DNA from: Pseudocercospora fijiensis CIRAD86
Lineage: Eukaryota > Ascomycota > Dothideomycetes > Mycosphaerellales > Mycosphaerellaceae
Assembly: GCF_000340215.1 (NCBI RefSeq)
Contig: NW_006921533.1
Location: forward strand, 7,863,977 to 7,927,976
Reading direction: 5' to 3'
Length of the DNA stretch: 64,000 nt
A program made the position numbers and the translations under genes. This document shows, piece after piece, positions 34,318 through 46,836 of this stretch. Each line of letters starts with the position of its first letter. Position 1 is the first letter of the stretch. The notes under the pieces were generated by a model, which searched no databases, had not been told where the DNA came from, and saw only the letters and a list, made by a program, of their open reading frames with translations.

Positions 34318-34325
34318 GTATTAGG

Positions 34326-36150
34326 GTTGCTCTAGGCTTCTAGCTTCTACGTCGAGAGCTAGTATTGCACGGTGTATAGATGTATCTATTGCCCGCATTA
34401 AGAGCTAATGCGGTCGCACGCGTACCCTATATAGATCTCTTATAGTAGGCTATAAGACAGCCTAATTCTAATACGTCCTATTTATTATCCGATTGCCTTT
34501 CTCGCGAGGCAAAGAGCGAAACTCTAATCTATAGCTAGAGAGATATTTATAGCGTTCGAAGTCTAGTCGATGCTTAAGCCTCGAATTATACCCTAATTCC
34601 GAGACCGCGTACGCCGCCCGAGTAGAAGGTTGTAACTCCGAACAGCTTAATATAGGCATAGTCTGTTTCTCCTATTAGATAAACTCGTAGTCGTAGGGCT
34701 CGGAGGCTATTCTACAGGGTAGAGAGAAGTTAGAATATACCGAAGCTTCGAAAGTGTAGTTAGACAGCCTCGACCTTACAATCCTCTTCGATCTTCGATC
34801 TTTTAATCTTCTACTACAACTTCGCCTATAGAGATCCGACTCGTTAATAATTCTTGTCCTCTATTATTCGCTAGACGGCAAGTATGTATACTTGCTCTTT
34901 TACTTTGTTACTATAGATAATTATTCTAGACACCGAGAGTTTGTCTACTTCTAGATTTTTATCTACAACTAGTCCTCTAATATATAGTAAATCCTATATC
35001 GAAGATAAGGGATGAGGTCCGTAACTAGCCGGCTAGGACAGATACCGCATTCTAGGCTATCTCCGGTTTAGACCCTTACTAACTAAGCGTAAGGAAGTGT
35101 AGTAGGTATAGGTCTTCTACCTACCTTCTACTACTATGCTCCTTCTACTACTACTACTACTACTACTACTACTAATCTATATCGGACTACTACGCGACCG
35201 GACCTATACTACTATACTAACCTCCTTGCGCTAGCAAGGGTCTAAGGACAAATGTCGCAAAGCTATAGAGGCAGTCCTTATAAAAATACTAGGTTATTAA
35301 CTAGCGTAAAATCTCGTAATTTAGCACTCGCATCTTATTATCCCGTTAATTCTGAGTTATTCTATATATATAGTATTTAAATGCAACGCGTAGTTATCAA
35401 GAAAATAAGTAATATTTAATATAGGTAGCTATAGATATACGACGGGTTAGTATAGTATCTAACTACCTAATATCTAATACACGAAATACACACATCTAAG
35501 ACTAGGAGATTGTAGAGCGACTATTTCTAAATACTGTTTGTATAGACTACGTATATCCCTAATGCCTACCTACTAAATGCTAGCCCTCGAGCGAAGCTAA
35601 CTTATTTACTAGAATTAAGACCTTCGAATATCGATAAGCGACAATACGGAGGTTGTAGAGCGGCTATTTCTAGATTACCTTAATGCGAGCGATACATGCG
35701 TAGAGCGTAGTATTATTATATTGTGTCTAAGTAGCGGAGGCTATTTAGCTAGCTTAAATCTATCGATAAAAGCTAGTACTATAGGCTAGCATTATAGGCT
35801 AGCACTATAGGCTAGCACTATAGGCTATTATAGATTATGCTTATCGCTAATTGCGCTCCGTTCTACGCTAAGTAGTAGAAGATTCTCGTATACGGCTTCC
35901 TATAGGTTATCGTTTATCGCGCTAATTAATATCGTATATACTGTATTAATCGATCTTGTGTTTATAGAGGTGCTACTACTGCTACTGCTACTACTACTAT
36001 ATATTAACGAAGTCTTGTCGGCGTTGCGACTAATCGTACTGTCTTTGTATATAAATCGTAAGTCGTAAACTAAGCGCTTTACACTTCCTTAGTTAAGTAG
36101 GTCTAACTAACAAAGCCTTGCCGCTTTAAGCTATAGGTATAATAGTAGTA
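34326..36150. other. RIP-affected region without recognisable gene
   Basis: No convincing coding frame is seen. It holds a (CTA)n microsatellite at about 35146-35173, a tandem CTATAGGCTAGCA repeat (around 35780-35827) and two copies of a string like GGAGNTTGTAGAGCGNCTATTTCTA (near 35507 and 35650). The first 100 bases right of the hAT element look less mutated than the rest. This stretch may be the left edge of the large helicase-bearing block. Confidence 0.5.
35146..35173 (+). repeat. CTA trinucleotide microsatellite
   Basis: An uninterrupted run of the trinucleotide CTA of about nine units lies in noncoding RIP-affected DNA. Confidence 0.9.
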
Positions 36151-37939
36151 CAAACGCCCTTCTTCGTCTCTTCTTCCTACTCCTACGTTCTTCTACCTGT
36201 ATTTAGCACTCGTACTGCCGCTAGCACTCGCACTGCCGCTAACACTCGCGTCTAGTACTATTATTGCCGCTAATATATCTAACTCTAACTCTAACCTACC
36301 TAACGCGCTATCCGGTCTAGCGCCGCTATACCTCGACCCTAACCTCTTATCCGAGCCGCTATCTAAAATAAACTTAGACTCCGATTAGTAGGCGGAGATA
36401 TAGGCTGCGCTTAATACGGACCTTGCCCTTTAGCAGAACGAGCGCAATAAGCGTAATAAAGACGAAGCGCGTCGAGAGGCATTATTGTAAGCAGTCGCTA
36501 ATAAGGATACATACGAGCTAGAGGCGTATAAGTAGGATAATAATCTTAGTAATAATAATATCGTATTAGAAGAGGTAGAAGAGGCTCCTATTAAGGAAGA
36601 CGAGGCTATCGACCTATTTAGCGACGTCGAGGAGGATAATAGCGATAAACTCGCGGACGAGGAAAATGCGGAAGATGCTAGCGTAGCTATACTACTACGC
36701 CGCTAGACTCGATAACAAACTCGACTCGTAGCCGCAGCCGCCGCCGCCGCCGCTAGTCCTTAGCGACGTATTTAATAGAATAGGACTACTCGAGGCACTT
36801 AACGCGTTCGTAGTTAGCGTCGTACCCGCGAGTAGAAGTACGTTAATATCTTCGGAGAGATAAAGCGTACTAGGCTCCCGCTTAAGTAGTAGATAATAAT
36901 CTTTAATAGTTATAGCGAGAAGCTAAATAGGACTTATCGCAACTATATCCGCTAGTCTATAGCTGCCCTTAAATATAAGTATATCGTCTTAGCTCGAGTT
37001 ATTCGCAACGAACTAAAGAAGCTTGTTAGTTAGCCCTTCTTTAACTAATATAAGCTAGAGGATTCGATATAGGAAGTTAATATATAGGAGATATATAGTG
37101 TAATCGAGGAAACTGCGCTAATATAGGTTAGTCTCCTACGGAAGCTACTTCTAAACAAGAAGGTATCTATCGACAAAGAGAACGATCTGCCGTAGAAGCA
37201 AGATCGCCTCCGTAAGCGCATTACGGTAATAACCTAGATAGCTATTCGCTCGATCTCCTTAAAGAAGGCTTCTATATTCGGCAAGCAATTCGGCCTATAC
37301 CTAGTTACTAGTAGTATACTATACTATATAATTAGTGTTATTAACAATATAGGCCTGTCTAGTGCCGCTCGCACGATTTAGGTACTAATGCGGAAGACAG
37401 AGGCAGTTTAGGACTAGCGTATAATCGTAATAGCTCGAGACAAGCGGAGTTTCTCGGTATACGATAACCTAGTTAAGTAGAAGAATCGCAAGGGCGTCTA
37501 GAAGCAGGGTAACCGTACGGAGATGCTAAATATAACTACCTCCTATATCGGCATTAACGAGCGTATTCTAGTAGAAGGTTTAACTAAGGATATAATTAAT
37601 TTGAACTCGGAGCTTAGCTATAAATATATCCTAGGAAATCTTGCCGAGGACGCGAAGTATAGAACCCGTAAGTACCTCTCGTTATACTATATCGACTAGG
37701 CATTAGGTATCGTATTTAGACTAGAGCTAAAGGGTATGTTCGAGGGTTACGATTTCGAGATACAATATTAGTCGACTATTACGTAGAGTCTCGATATAGT
37801 ACTCGGAATTAGTACTAAGCATCTCCGTCTAGGCACTAAAACCGAACGCTTTATATAGCTAATAATCGATATTATAGACCCGGAAGAAGCTACTAATCTC
37901 GTCCCGATAAAGCTATCGATAAACGATAAGGTATCGATT

Positions 37940-38116
37940 NNNNNNNNNNNNNNNNNNNNNNNNNNNNNNNNNNNNNNNNNNNNNNNNNNNNNNNNNNNNN
38001 NNNNNNNNNNNNNNNNNNNNNNNNNNNNNNNNNNNNNNNNNNNNNNNNNNNNNNNNNNNNNNNNNNNNNNNNNNNNNNNNNNNNNNNNNNNNNNNNNNNN
38101 NNNNNNNNNNNNNNNN
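37940..38116. other. Assembly gap (N)
   Basis: A run of 177 N inside the DUF6589-type frame. The frame resumes after the gap, so the missing part is probably coding. Confidence 0.99.
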
Positions 38117-39597
38117 TAACTTATGCCCGTTTTAATAGCTGTTAAGCGGAAGGCGTCGAGTCGGAGCGCCCGTATAATCGATACGACTAGGGCGTAATCG
38201 TGCCTAGCTAGCTATATGTCTGTATAAACAAAGCGTACGGCATCGTTAAGACCTACTTCGATAAGAATTCCGATAAAGTATAGCTTGCCTATTCCTTAGT
38301 CGGCGATACCTTATTCTATATAATAAAAGGCATTAGTAAAGAGAACCCTAAATACTTCCTTGTCTTAAACCTACTATATCGTATGTTCCGCAGCCGTGTT
38401 ACTACCTGCTTCTAGTATAAGATAGACTCGCAGGGTTTTTTAGACTATTCCGATAAGTCGAAGAGCCGGATCGAGGTACTAAAGGTCGCTATCTCTAATC
38501 TCGAGCCGGGGTAGTATCTATAAATAGTCGAGAACATCTAGACTAAGGCGTTTACTAAGGAGGCATAGTAGAATAAGTATATTAGTAAGGATAAGGTCCT
38601 TATTTAGGATGCTAATTATACTACTATATACCGCTTGCTTATATAGATCGAGGAGCTAATAATAATACGTACCGCTATCCGGAAAATGGATGTCGGTTAC
38701 TTAAAGCGTATAGTAGACTACCTTATCGTTCTATTCCTTAGAACCAACTAGACTAACTACGCGAAGTATATGCTAGAATTCCGCTAGTTACTCGAATAGG
38801 ATTAGCCGTTACGTCGAGCATTAATAGCTATCTCTATCGTAAATCCCTCGGGTAAGGAAGGCAAAGGCATCGCTATAGATAAGGAAATCGAGCTTATTAA
38901 CAACGACCTAACTCTAGACCTAAACTACTTTAGTAACTCGACCTATAATATAGCCGCTATCGCTCGCAAGAAGGCCGGTAATCGCCGCGTAGCTCGAGCA
39001 TTAAAGAAGATGTTTACATCCGCGATCGGTATCGAAGGTACTAATTACTATACTAACAAGAACGCCGTAACCGATATACTAAGTATAGCCGATAAGCTGT
39101 TCCGAGATAGCCTTATAGAGCGATAGCTAGTTAGTAAGGATTCTCCCGAGGATAATCGTGCCCTATCGGACGATATTTAGCAGATTAGTATTAGTAAGCT
39201 AGTACTAGCGATTAAGGCGTTAAATAAAGCTTATAGCGCTCGTTCTCGGTATATAACTATAAGCACGAACGAGGTAGGCAATAATAGCGTCGATAGCATT
39301 AATAGTACCGATACTCGTAGCTACGGACTTAACGGACATAGCGGAGATCGTAGTCTACTCGGTGCTAGGGCTGTTAATAAGGCAGATAAGCTATATATAG
39401 ATGCTAATAGCTTTGCTTAGTTAGGCGACGGTCTACTACCAGTAGGATATATCTAGGTATTAGGCGCAGACGATAGTAATAGTAGTAGTAGTAGCAATCT
39501 CGGCTTCTATACTATAGCTAGCGGTATAATATATAGCGCAGCACTCGTAGACCTAGACATGCTATAGTCTAACGATACTAATCGTAACCTAGTTTAC

Positions 39598-39655
39598 GAT
39601 ACTAGTAGAGCTAGTAGAACTAGTAGAACTAGTAGAACTAGTAGAACTAGTAGAA
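39598..39655 (+). repeat. Nine-base coding repeat ACTAGTAGA
   Basis: About six units of ACTAGTAGA or ACTAGTAGAG keep the DUF6589-type frame and would encode repeated Thr-Ser-Arg near the C-terminus. Confidence 0.8.
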
Positions 39656-40068
39656 CTAGCAGTAGAATAGACAACAGCGACGACCTAACACTTATATATA
39701 GTGCTATCTAAGAGACCGCTACTACTACTAGCTACTTCGATTATGCCGAGTATTAGGATCTAGACTAAGATAATAACGAGGCTGTTACAACAGCTATAGC
39801 TATAGACTAGGGTGTTGCAGCGATTAAGGATTAAATTAAAATAGCTTTTGTATTCGGCACATTCGGAGTCTAGGTATATAGCAATCTAATCTAATATATT
39901 CATTATCTAGCTCTCGTTAATAGCTTCTAGTTACCTTCTAGTTACTAGCCTAATGTATAGCCTCGGCACTAAACTAGTAGCGGGCGGCTATTGCGTTAAA
40001 AGTACGGTTAGCGGCGAAGTAGTAGCGGTAGACTAGAGTACGTGCCTCGTCGGGGGTGCTTGTAAAAT

Positions 40069-40620
40069 CGAAGGGTTTAACTAGGCGTACGATAATTGCT
40101 TAATAGCTAGCTACGAAGGGTTTGGCTAGGCGTACGATAATTGCTTAATAGCTAGCTAGGCTAGGCGTACGATAATTGCTTAGTAGCTAGCTAGGCTAGG
40201 CGTACGATAATTGCTTAATAGCTAGCTACGAAGGGTTTAGCTAGGCGTACGATAATAGCTTAATAGCTAGCTAGGCTAGGCGTACGATAATTGCTTAATA
40301 GCTAGCTAGGCTAGGCGTACGATAATTGCTTAATAGCTAGCTAGGCTAGGTGTACGATAATTGCTTAATAGCTAGCTACGAAGGGTTTAGCTAGGCGTAC
40401 GATAATGGCTTAATAGCTAGCTAGGCTAGGCGTACGATAATTGCTTAATAGCTAGCTAGGCTAGGCGTACGATAATTGCTTAATAGCTAGCTAGGCTAGG
40501 TGTACGATGATTGCTTAATAGCTAGCTACGAAGGGTTTGGCTAGGCGTACGATAATAGCTTAATAGCTAGCTAGGCTAGGCGTACGATAATTACTTAATA
40601 GCTAGCTAGGCTAGGCGTAC
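40069..40620 (+). repeat. 35 bp minisatellite with 150 bp higher-order period
   Basis: About fifteen units of a 35 bp repeat (core GGCTAGGCGTACGATAATTG followed by CTTAATAGCTAGCTA). Every fourth unit in the second half carries an extra CGAAGGGTTT block. Units at about 40238, 40388 and 40538 therefore mark a 150 bp higher-order repeat. Noncoding. Confidence 0.88.
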
Positions 40621-41212
40621 AATGCCTCTAGTCGCTAGCAATTCTAGCCTTAGGCATTCGACTAGCAGTCGGCGGCTATTGCGTTAAAAGTGCGATAATG
40701 TATAGCCGTTATTGTTGCCTTGCTATTGTAGCTAAATAGCGCAATCCTATTAGTAGAGGCAAACCTTACCTACGATGCGCTAATATAGACCTACGCTTCC
40801 TAGTTCAACTTCTTCTTCTTCTTCTTCTTCTATATATACTAACATACTAACACCCCTAGCAATATACTAGCTATCGGCGTATGCAACAGTGTCGATACCT
40901 CTTTATCGTATATAGGTAGCTCTATAGCGATTAACACTATCTCCTAACTAGTCCTACGGCTTGCTACCGATAGAACCGCTTAAGTTAGTTAAGGTTCCTC
41001 GATCGGTAGAGTTTGTTTAGTCCTTCTTTTCTTTTAAGGTCTCCGATAGGCTTTGCCGACGTAAGACGTTACAAAGGCGACTCTTCTAGCGAGTAGGTTG
41101 TTTTCTATAGCTTTAGCGGGCGTCGACTGCGTATTTAATTAAAAGAGCATAGTTTTTATTAGAACATCGCAGTCTTAGTGCAAACTGTAGAGGTCTTAGA
41201 TAGATTAGCGGA

Positions 41213-41410
41213 GGTAAAAACTCTTTAGTAAGGTATACCTATAATGCGGCTAACGGTCTAACTCGGTAAAAACTCTTTAGTAAGGTATACCTTAAGTAGC
41301 GGCTCGATAGCGACTCTCCTACTAAGTGGGTTAATAGACTAAGTAGGTTAATAGGTTCGTAGCATTGCTATAGGTCTAACTCGGTAAAAACTCTTTAGTA
41401 AGGTACACCT
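41213..41410 (+). repeat. Three dispersed copies of a 28 bp repeat
   Basis: A 28 bp unit beginning GGTAAAAACTCTTTAGTAAG occurs at 41213-41240, 41265-41292 and 41383-41410, with one difference in the last copy. Two copies are followed by TAAGTAGCGGCT. Confidence 0.85.
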
Positions 41411-41618
41411 TAAGTAGCGGCTATAGGCTTCTTACGTTCGGATTCTTTATAGGATAACATACGCGTATCTAGTTAAGTCGGCGTAACGCCTTCGTTAGGA
41501 CTGTTAGTTATAATAACCTTAGTCGTTGCGTAAGGGCCTCTAGTATACTTATTAAGCCCGAAGGCGCTTAGTCTTAGTCTTAGTCTTAGTCTTTACTACT
41601 ACACGACTATAGCCCTTT

Positions 41619-41743
41619 GCGTATTAAGACTGCTATTCGACTGCAGTGCGTACCGATCCGAAAGCGCATTAAGACTGTTATCCGACTACAGTGCGCCTCC
41701 TCTTCTAGCAAGCGCATTAATATTGCTATACGACTATAACGCG
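41619..41743 (+). repeat. Three copies of a 32 bp repeat
   Basis: A unit like GCGCATTAAGACTGCTATNC, ending GTGCG or ACGCG, occurs at 41619-41650, 41664-41695 and 41712-41743. Differences are mostly RIP-type transitions. The unit ends are partly self-complementary. Confidence 0.8.
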
Positions 41744-42634
41744 CTCGACAACCTTTTTTTTTGCGGTGTCTCTAATACTAAGGGCGCGGTTATACTCTAT
41801 TGTTGTCTAGGTACTAATAAGTGTCGCTTTAGCGAATAAGCTGTTATTGTTTCGCTTAATAAGTCCTTTCCTATATACCTCGTACTATAGTTAGTAATAG
41901 AATGCGTTAATTGTTGCGCATTACGCGTAGCATATAGGCTATATATAATTCTAGTATGCTTCGGAGTGTGTGCTTCTATAGCCGCTTAGTGCCGCTAGTT
42001 AATTAGATCCCCGGACGCTACTACTCGTTCTTCTCTGCCTCGTATAGTAACTAGTTATCGGAGTAATCGTTCTAGGAGAGTCTAAGTAATAGAGGGCGTT
42101 AACGTAAGAGGGCTGTCGTAGCTTCTCGAAGAGTGCTTACGCTCGATATATGTTATCGCCCTACGTATCTATCCTTGCCGTATATATTGTAGTGCTAATA
42201 GCTGCAGTGCAATAAGTATAGTGCTAGTGTCGCTAGTGTCGCTAGTGTCGCTAGTGTTAGTAGTATTAGTAGTATTAGTAACTTCTCGGGTTTCGGAGGC
42301 GGTTCTTAGTGCCTAAGGCGGCCGTCGTTATCGTGTTAGACACTTTTGTTAGCGCTATTTGCTAGAAACGCGCTAAATCGACGTATCTCGCTATATTAGT
42401 AATGCTATTATAAAAGTCGTAAAGTCGGTATTGTAAATACGCGGAAGGAAGCAGCTATAACGTTTAATCCTACTAATTAAGCGCTCTGCTATACTAAATC
42501 CGGGGTCTTAGCGGGACTCGGCATCCTTGTCGCTTCCTCGAATTTACGCTTCTCGCCTAGCTCTTATATACTATCGATATATACGACTATCGACATATAC
42601 GACTATCGATACCTATAACTATCTACAAACCCTC

Positions 42635-42770
42635 GTCGCAAAGAACACGATAGAAAAGCCTACTTAGCGAGCTTACAAGGACACGATAGAAAAGCCTGCT
42701 TAGCGAGCTTACGAGGATATAATAGAAGAGCCTGCTTAGCGAGCTTATAAGGATATAATAGAAGGGTAGT
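42635..42770 (+). repeat. About 36 bp tandem repeat (TTAGCGAGCTTA unit)
   Basis: Three to four units of ACGATAGAAAAGCCTGCTTA followed by GCGAGCTTACAAGG. Shorter copies recur near 43049 and 43546, so this unit is interleaved with the next array. Confidence 0.8.
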
Positions 42771-42789
42771 AAGGAAGGACCTTATTAAA

Positions 42790-43475
42790 TGCCAATTCTA
42801 GCGCTAATTCTAGCGCTAGCTCTCGTAGAAGCAGCTTAACTAGGCATCCTATATTATACACCGGCTCTCGCAGAAGCAGCTAAACTAGGCTAGCTCTCGT
42901 AGAAGCAGCTAAACTAGGCATCCTATATTATATACCGGCTCTCGTAGAAGCAACTCAACTAGGCATCCTACATTATACGCTAGCTCTTATAGAAGCAACG
43001 CGATCGAGCGTAGTATTACGGCTTATTTTTCCGGGGATAGGACAAGGACTTAGCGAGCTTATAAGGACATCTCTAGTGCTAATTCTAGCGCTAGCTCTCG
43101 CAGAAGCAGCTAAACTAGGCACTACTATACGCTAGCTCTCGCAGAAGCAGCTAAACTAGGCACTACTATACGCTAGCTCTCGTAGAAGCAGCTAAACTAG
43201 GTACTACTATACGCTAGCTCTCGTAGAAGTAGCTAAACTAGGCATCACACATTATACGCTAGCTCTTACAGAAGCAACTTAACTAGGCATTATACGCTAG
43301 CTCTCGTAGAAGCAGCTAAAGCAGCTTAACTAGGCTAGCTCTTATAGAAGCAGCTCTCGCAGAAGCAGCTCTCGTAGAAGCAGCTCTTATAGAAGCAGCT
43401 AAACTAGGCTAGCTCTCGCAGAAGTAGCTTAACTAGGCTAGCTCTCGTAGAAGCAGCTTAGCTAGCTCTCGTAGA
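42790..43475 (+). repeat. Compound minisatellite (AGCTCTCGTAGAAGCAGC unit)
   Basis: More than fifteen copies of GCTAGCTCTCGTAGAAGCAG followed by CTAAACTAGGC, with variable spacers such as ATCCTATATTATACG. The minus strand stays open in places and could encode Pro-Ser-Leu-Ala-Ala-Ser repeats, so the array may be the tail of the RecQ-like frame. That is uncertain. Confidence 0.8.
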
Positions 43476-43604
43476 ACTAAATAGGCCTAACGAACCGATA
43501 GATAATAACGAGTCGGACGAGGAGATTGTAGTCGGCGACGAGGACTTAGCGAGCTTATAAGGACATAATAGAAGGGTAGCTATAACGGATCTTGTTAATG
43601 CTAA

Positions 43605-43812
43605 CTCGACTGCTATTCTACTACCAATTCTAGCGCTATTTCTAGCGCCATTTCTAGCGCTATTTCTAGCGCCAATTCTAGCGCTATTCTAGTGCTATTC
43701 TAGTGCTATCTCTAGTGCTAATTCTAGCGCTATTCTAGTGCTATTCTAGTGCTATCTCTAGTGCTAATTCTAGCGCTATTCTAGTGCTATTCTAGTGCTA
43801 TTCTAGTGCTAT
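43605..43812 (+). repeat. 12-bp and related repeats (TTCTAGCGCTA unit)
   Basis: Around seventeen units of ATTCTAGCGCTA or TCTAGTGCTA. On the minus strand they read as Leu-Ala-Leu-Glu-Ile repeats, in keeping with a repetitive C-terminal tail of the RecQ-like frame. Confidence 0.8.
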
Positions 43813-46690
43813 TCTCTCCTCGAGTAGGTTCTCCGGTAGGATATCTGCGCTAATAAGAGCAAGGTTCTCTCGTACCTTTAGAGTATCTGCGCTAATAAGA
43901 GCAAGGTTCTCTCGTACCTTTAGAGTAAGCGATAGTGTACGACGCGGGCGATTACTGCTTATAGCCTTACGAAGAGCAGACTTAGCGACCGATATTAGAG
44001 TGCTATAATTACTATCCTCGTCCTCTCGTTAGCGCCGGCGGCGTAGTGTCCGCTATGTTAGTATATAAGCAGATAAGGCTATAGTACTATTATCCTAGAT
44101 TAGATCTCCTATACGCTTACCTTTCGCCTTTAGTTGCGATTAAGACTGCTTCCTCTTTGCCTTCCGATTACCTACGATAGCTTTCTTTACTAGCGACATA
44201 TTAGCATCGCGAGACTTATCCGAATCCTGCTATAACTAGCGAAGACGATCCTAGGCTATAGGCGGAGGCGGATACGGAGGCTAGTCGTCGCTATTATCGC
44301 TATTTACTACCTCTACGGCCGTCTTTCGCTCGGCCTACTTACGCTTCCGCTCCTTATAGTACTTCTACTAGTCCTTAAATGCCTTAGGAAAGTCGTAGTT
44401 AATATATCTAAGGACTTTACCGAGGCGTAGCTTATCGTAAAGATTATTACCGCTAGCCTAGTACTAGTTATCGAACTTTAGCGCACTCTTAAGCATTTCC
44501 TCCCTATTTATACTAGTAGACTGCTCTTTACTATCGCCGAGTGCTAGATGCCGTATAACATTATAGAGGTCCTAGATATATCGGTCCTCGATAAGGGTAT
44601 TCGATAGAAGAGCAAAGAAGTACGTATTAAACCGGCCGCTAGCTTTATTAGCCTTCCGGTCGAAGAACTTCTATAGGTATAGTAGTAAGAAGTACTGCTT
44701 AGAGCCCTTATGCGGTGCTACTAGGGCTTTCGGTAGGCGTAGTGCCTGTTTATCCTACTAGAATACCGAATCTAGATCGCGATTGTAGACAATATTGTAG
44801 CAGTCCTTCGAATCTAGGCTCTCCTTAGGATCCTATAATCGGAGCTCTTCCTAGTATCGCTTATTAAGGATAGCACGTAGGCATCGAGGCGTCGCTATAT
44901 ACTAGCTATTAAATAGCAAGCGGAAGATATCGGGGATCTTATTACGCTTCTCTATATTATTCTTAGACTAATTCTTGCGCCTAGGCGTAGAGGCATTAGT
45001 ATTAGTATTACCTGTTTCCTAGGTTTCTAGTGTAGCTATACCTATACCTATGCCTATGCCTATACCTATGCCCCTCGGAACGATAACAGTATCCTCGTTA
45101 TCCTTATCCTAGTCTAGGTCCCTATTAATATCTTCGCTAGGAATCTCGGTATTACGCAAACCGCTTAGTCGGATCGGCTAGTATATAATAGCACCTTGTG
45201 CGAGGTGCTTATATTAGTCCGCATTAGCCGGTCTACTATCTCGATTAATAATAGAGGCATAGTTAATACTATCCGGAACACGCTTAGCTCTATCGTCGAT
45301 ATACTAAGGGAAGAAGAAGATAGCACACGACCGCTGTCCTACGCTAAGCTTACGACTAGCACGACTAGCTCGCTATATAGCATCGTTAATGTCCTTAGTA
45401 ATAGGTAGTTGCTATATAATAACGAATTTGATATCGCTAATGTTAGTGCCTATAGCGATCGCTAGGGTACTAACTATAATGCGAGTTAATAAACGAGCGC
45501 TAGGCTTCTTAAACTCGTTATATCGGAGATCCTTGTCGTAATTAGCGATATAAGTAGTATAGAAAGCGACGACTTTGTACACATTATAGCTAGTATTATT
45601 CTAGGTATACTTCTTAGTTAGATCTCCTTAGCCCTCTATTAGCTAGATAAGCTACTAACGTAGTATATAGGTTAGCTTATCGACCTTGCCCCGACTATTA
45701 ATAAAGACGATCGCCTTGTCGATATTCGCGGGTATAGCCTATACGCCCTAGTCGCCTTGTCCGACCGCCTTCTTTAGTAGCGGGTATAATAAATCGAAGT
45801 CGCTACTATGCTTCTACGGAATAGTCTTAAAGATGTATATAGTATCGATCCGATCGATGCTCGTACGGATAACCTTAGTCTTAAATGCCTCGCGGCTATC
45901 GTTACGGAAGCCTCTATACTTTAAGACAAATTCTAGTGTCTTCTAAGATATTGTCGTAGAGGCACCTAGCTATAGGGTATTATTGCGGAATAGGCTGCGA
46001 AGGGTATAGATCTAGGCAAATTCCTTACGAAAGTCCTTCTACTTATATACTAAGTATAGCTTATCGATAGTAATAAGGCTAATACGATCGCTAATCTTCT
46101 TAAATACCTCTCGTAGTTCCGGAGTAGACGCCTGTTCTAGACTGCAAAAGATATAGTAATACCTGCTAGCAACGATATTATCGTATATCTTTAGATCCTT
46201 ACGCTTAGTCTTAGTAGAGATTATATAGCAACGTACTAACTCGACATTGCCGGCTCTAGTAACTATAGACTTCTAAGCAAGCGTACGTATCGTTTAGTCG
46301 ATATTAGCCTTCTGCTCTTTACTAAGGCGGTTTAGAGGGATAATCTAGATGTTAATGCGACTAGTTAGTATAGTATATACCTAGTAGACTAAGCTCTTGC
46401 CGCTACCGGTCTTCTCGATTATTACTATATCGGTGCCCGCGAAAACTAGGTTATATAGTACCTCGCGCTAAAGGTCCGAAGGCATATAGCCCTTGTCTAG
46501 ATAGAATGCATTTAGTACCTACTATAGGCTATTCTTAATAATATCCCGCTAGAAGGGGATAGCCTCTCGCTTAAGACCGGCATCCTATATTAACATCTAG
46601 ATTTCCTCTAGATTGAATAGCTTATCGAGTATATAATTAGTTGCAGCCTAAAAGAAGGCGGTCTTCTATTATAGATCTTAAGGAAGCTCT
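43813..46690 (-). pseudogene. RecQ-like helicase, helicase-domain half (C-terminal part), RIP-inactivated
   Basis: The minus-strand frame shows the helicase signatures in order. The ATP-binding loop TGSGKS is at 46393-46410, a decayed DExH box (ITIDKLYLVYK) near 46050-46080, and the second RecA fold ends with RIIVSTLAIAIGT, then FVII and NDAI-RASRASRKL near 45310-45490. The last matches the QESGRAGRDG motif of RecQ proteins. A repeated Gly-Ile run (about 45040-45075) and charged tail follow, with two perfect 42 bp repeats at 43842-43925. It would unwind DNA 3' to 5'. Telomere-linked RecQ genes of fungi are similarly large, but a subtelomeric place is not shown here. The frame continues upstream beyond the inserted element at 46697-49372. 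Confidence 0.72.
43842..43925 (-). repeat. Perfect 42 bp direct duplication in the helicase tail
   Basis: Two identical 42 bp units starting TATCTGCGCTAATAAGAGCA lie end to end. The length is a multiple of three, so the frame is kept. Confidence 0.9.
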
Positions 46691-46696
46691 AGCTTC

Positions 46697-46836
46697 GTTA
46701 CGGAAACTTTTTTACCGATCGCGACGATCCTATCGATAGGATCGCTTAGGATCCTTAGGATCCTTAGGATCCTTAGGATCCTTAGGATCGTACGTTAAAG
46801 ATCTTGTCTAACAGGATCGTCGCGATCTAGAAATTC
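46697..46836 (+). repeat. Left terminal inverted repeat
   Basis: 140 bp beginning GTTACGGAAACTTTTTTACC, with five TTAGGATCC units near 46750-46793. It is the inverted partner of 49242-49372. Confidence 0.85.

Larger units (their letters stand above)
36150..39834 (+). pseudogene. Large DUF6589-type protein, RIP-inactivated
   Basis: One long plus-strand frame is readable from about 36190 to a TAA at 39832-39834, with many TAG interruptions and an N gap at 37940-38116. The first part is low-complexity and acidic (LEEVEEAPIKEDEAIDLFSD near 36560), followed by an Ala-run and basic region. A central helical region follows. About 38350-39190 matches the pattern of DUF6589: YRMFRSR, DSQGFLDYSDKSKSRIEVLK, then LFLRTN, TNYAKYMLEFR, SIVNPSGKEGKGIAIDKEIE. 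DUF6589 proteins are repeated in many fungi and have no established function. The tail has nine-base TSR-coding repeats (39598-39655). The start codon is not determined. Confidence 0.7.

Noticed and set aside
40069..43812. Possible CRISPR-like arrays
   Set aside because: The repeats are contiguous or have repeated spacers, the genome is eukaryotic (introns, LTR elements, RIP), and no cas genes are present.
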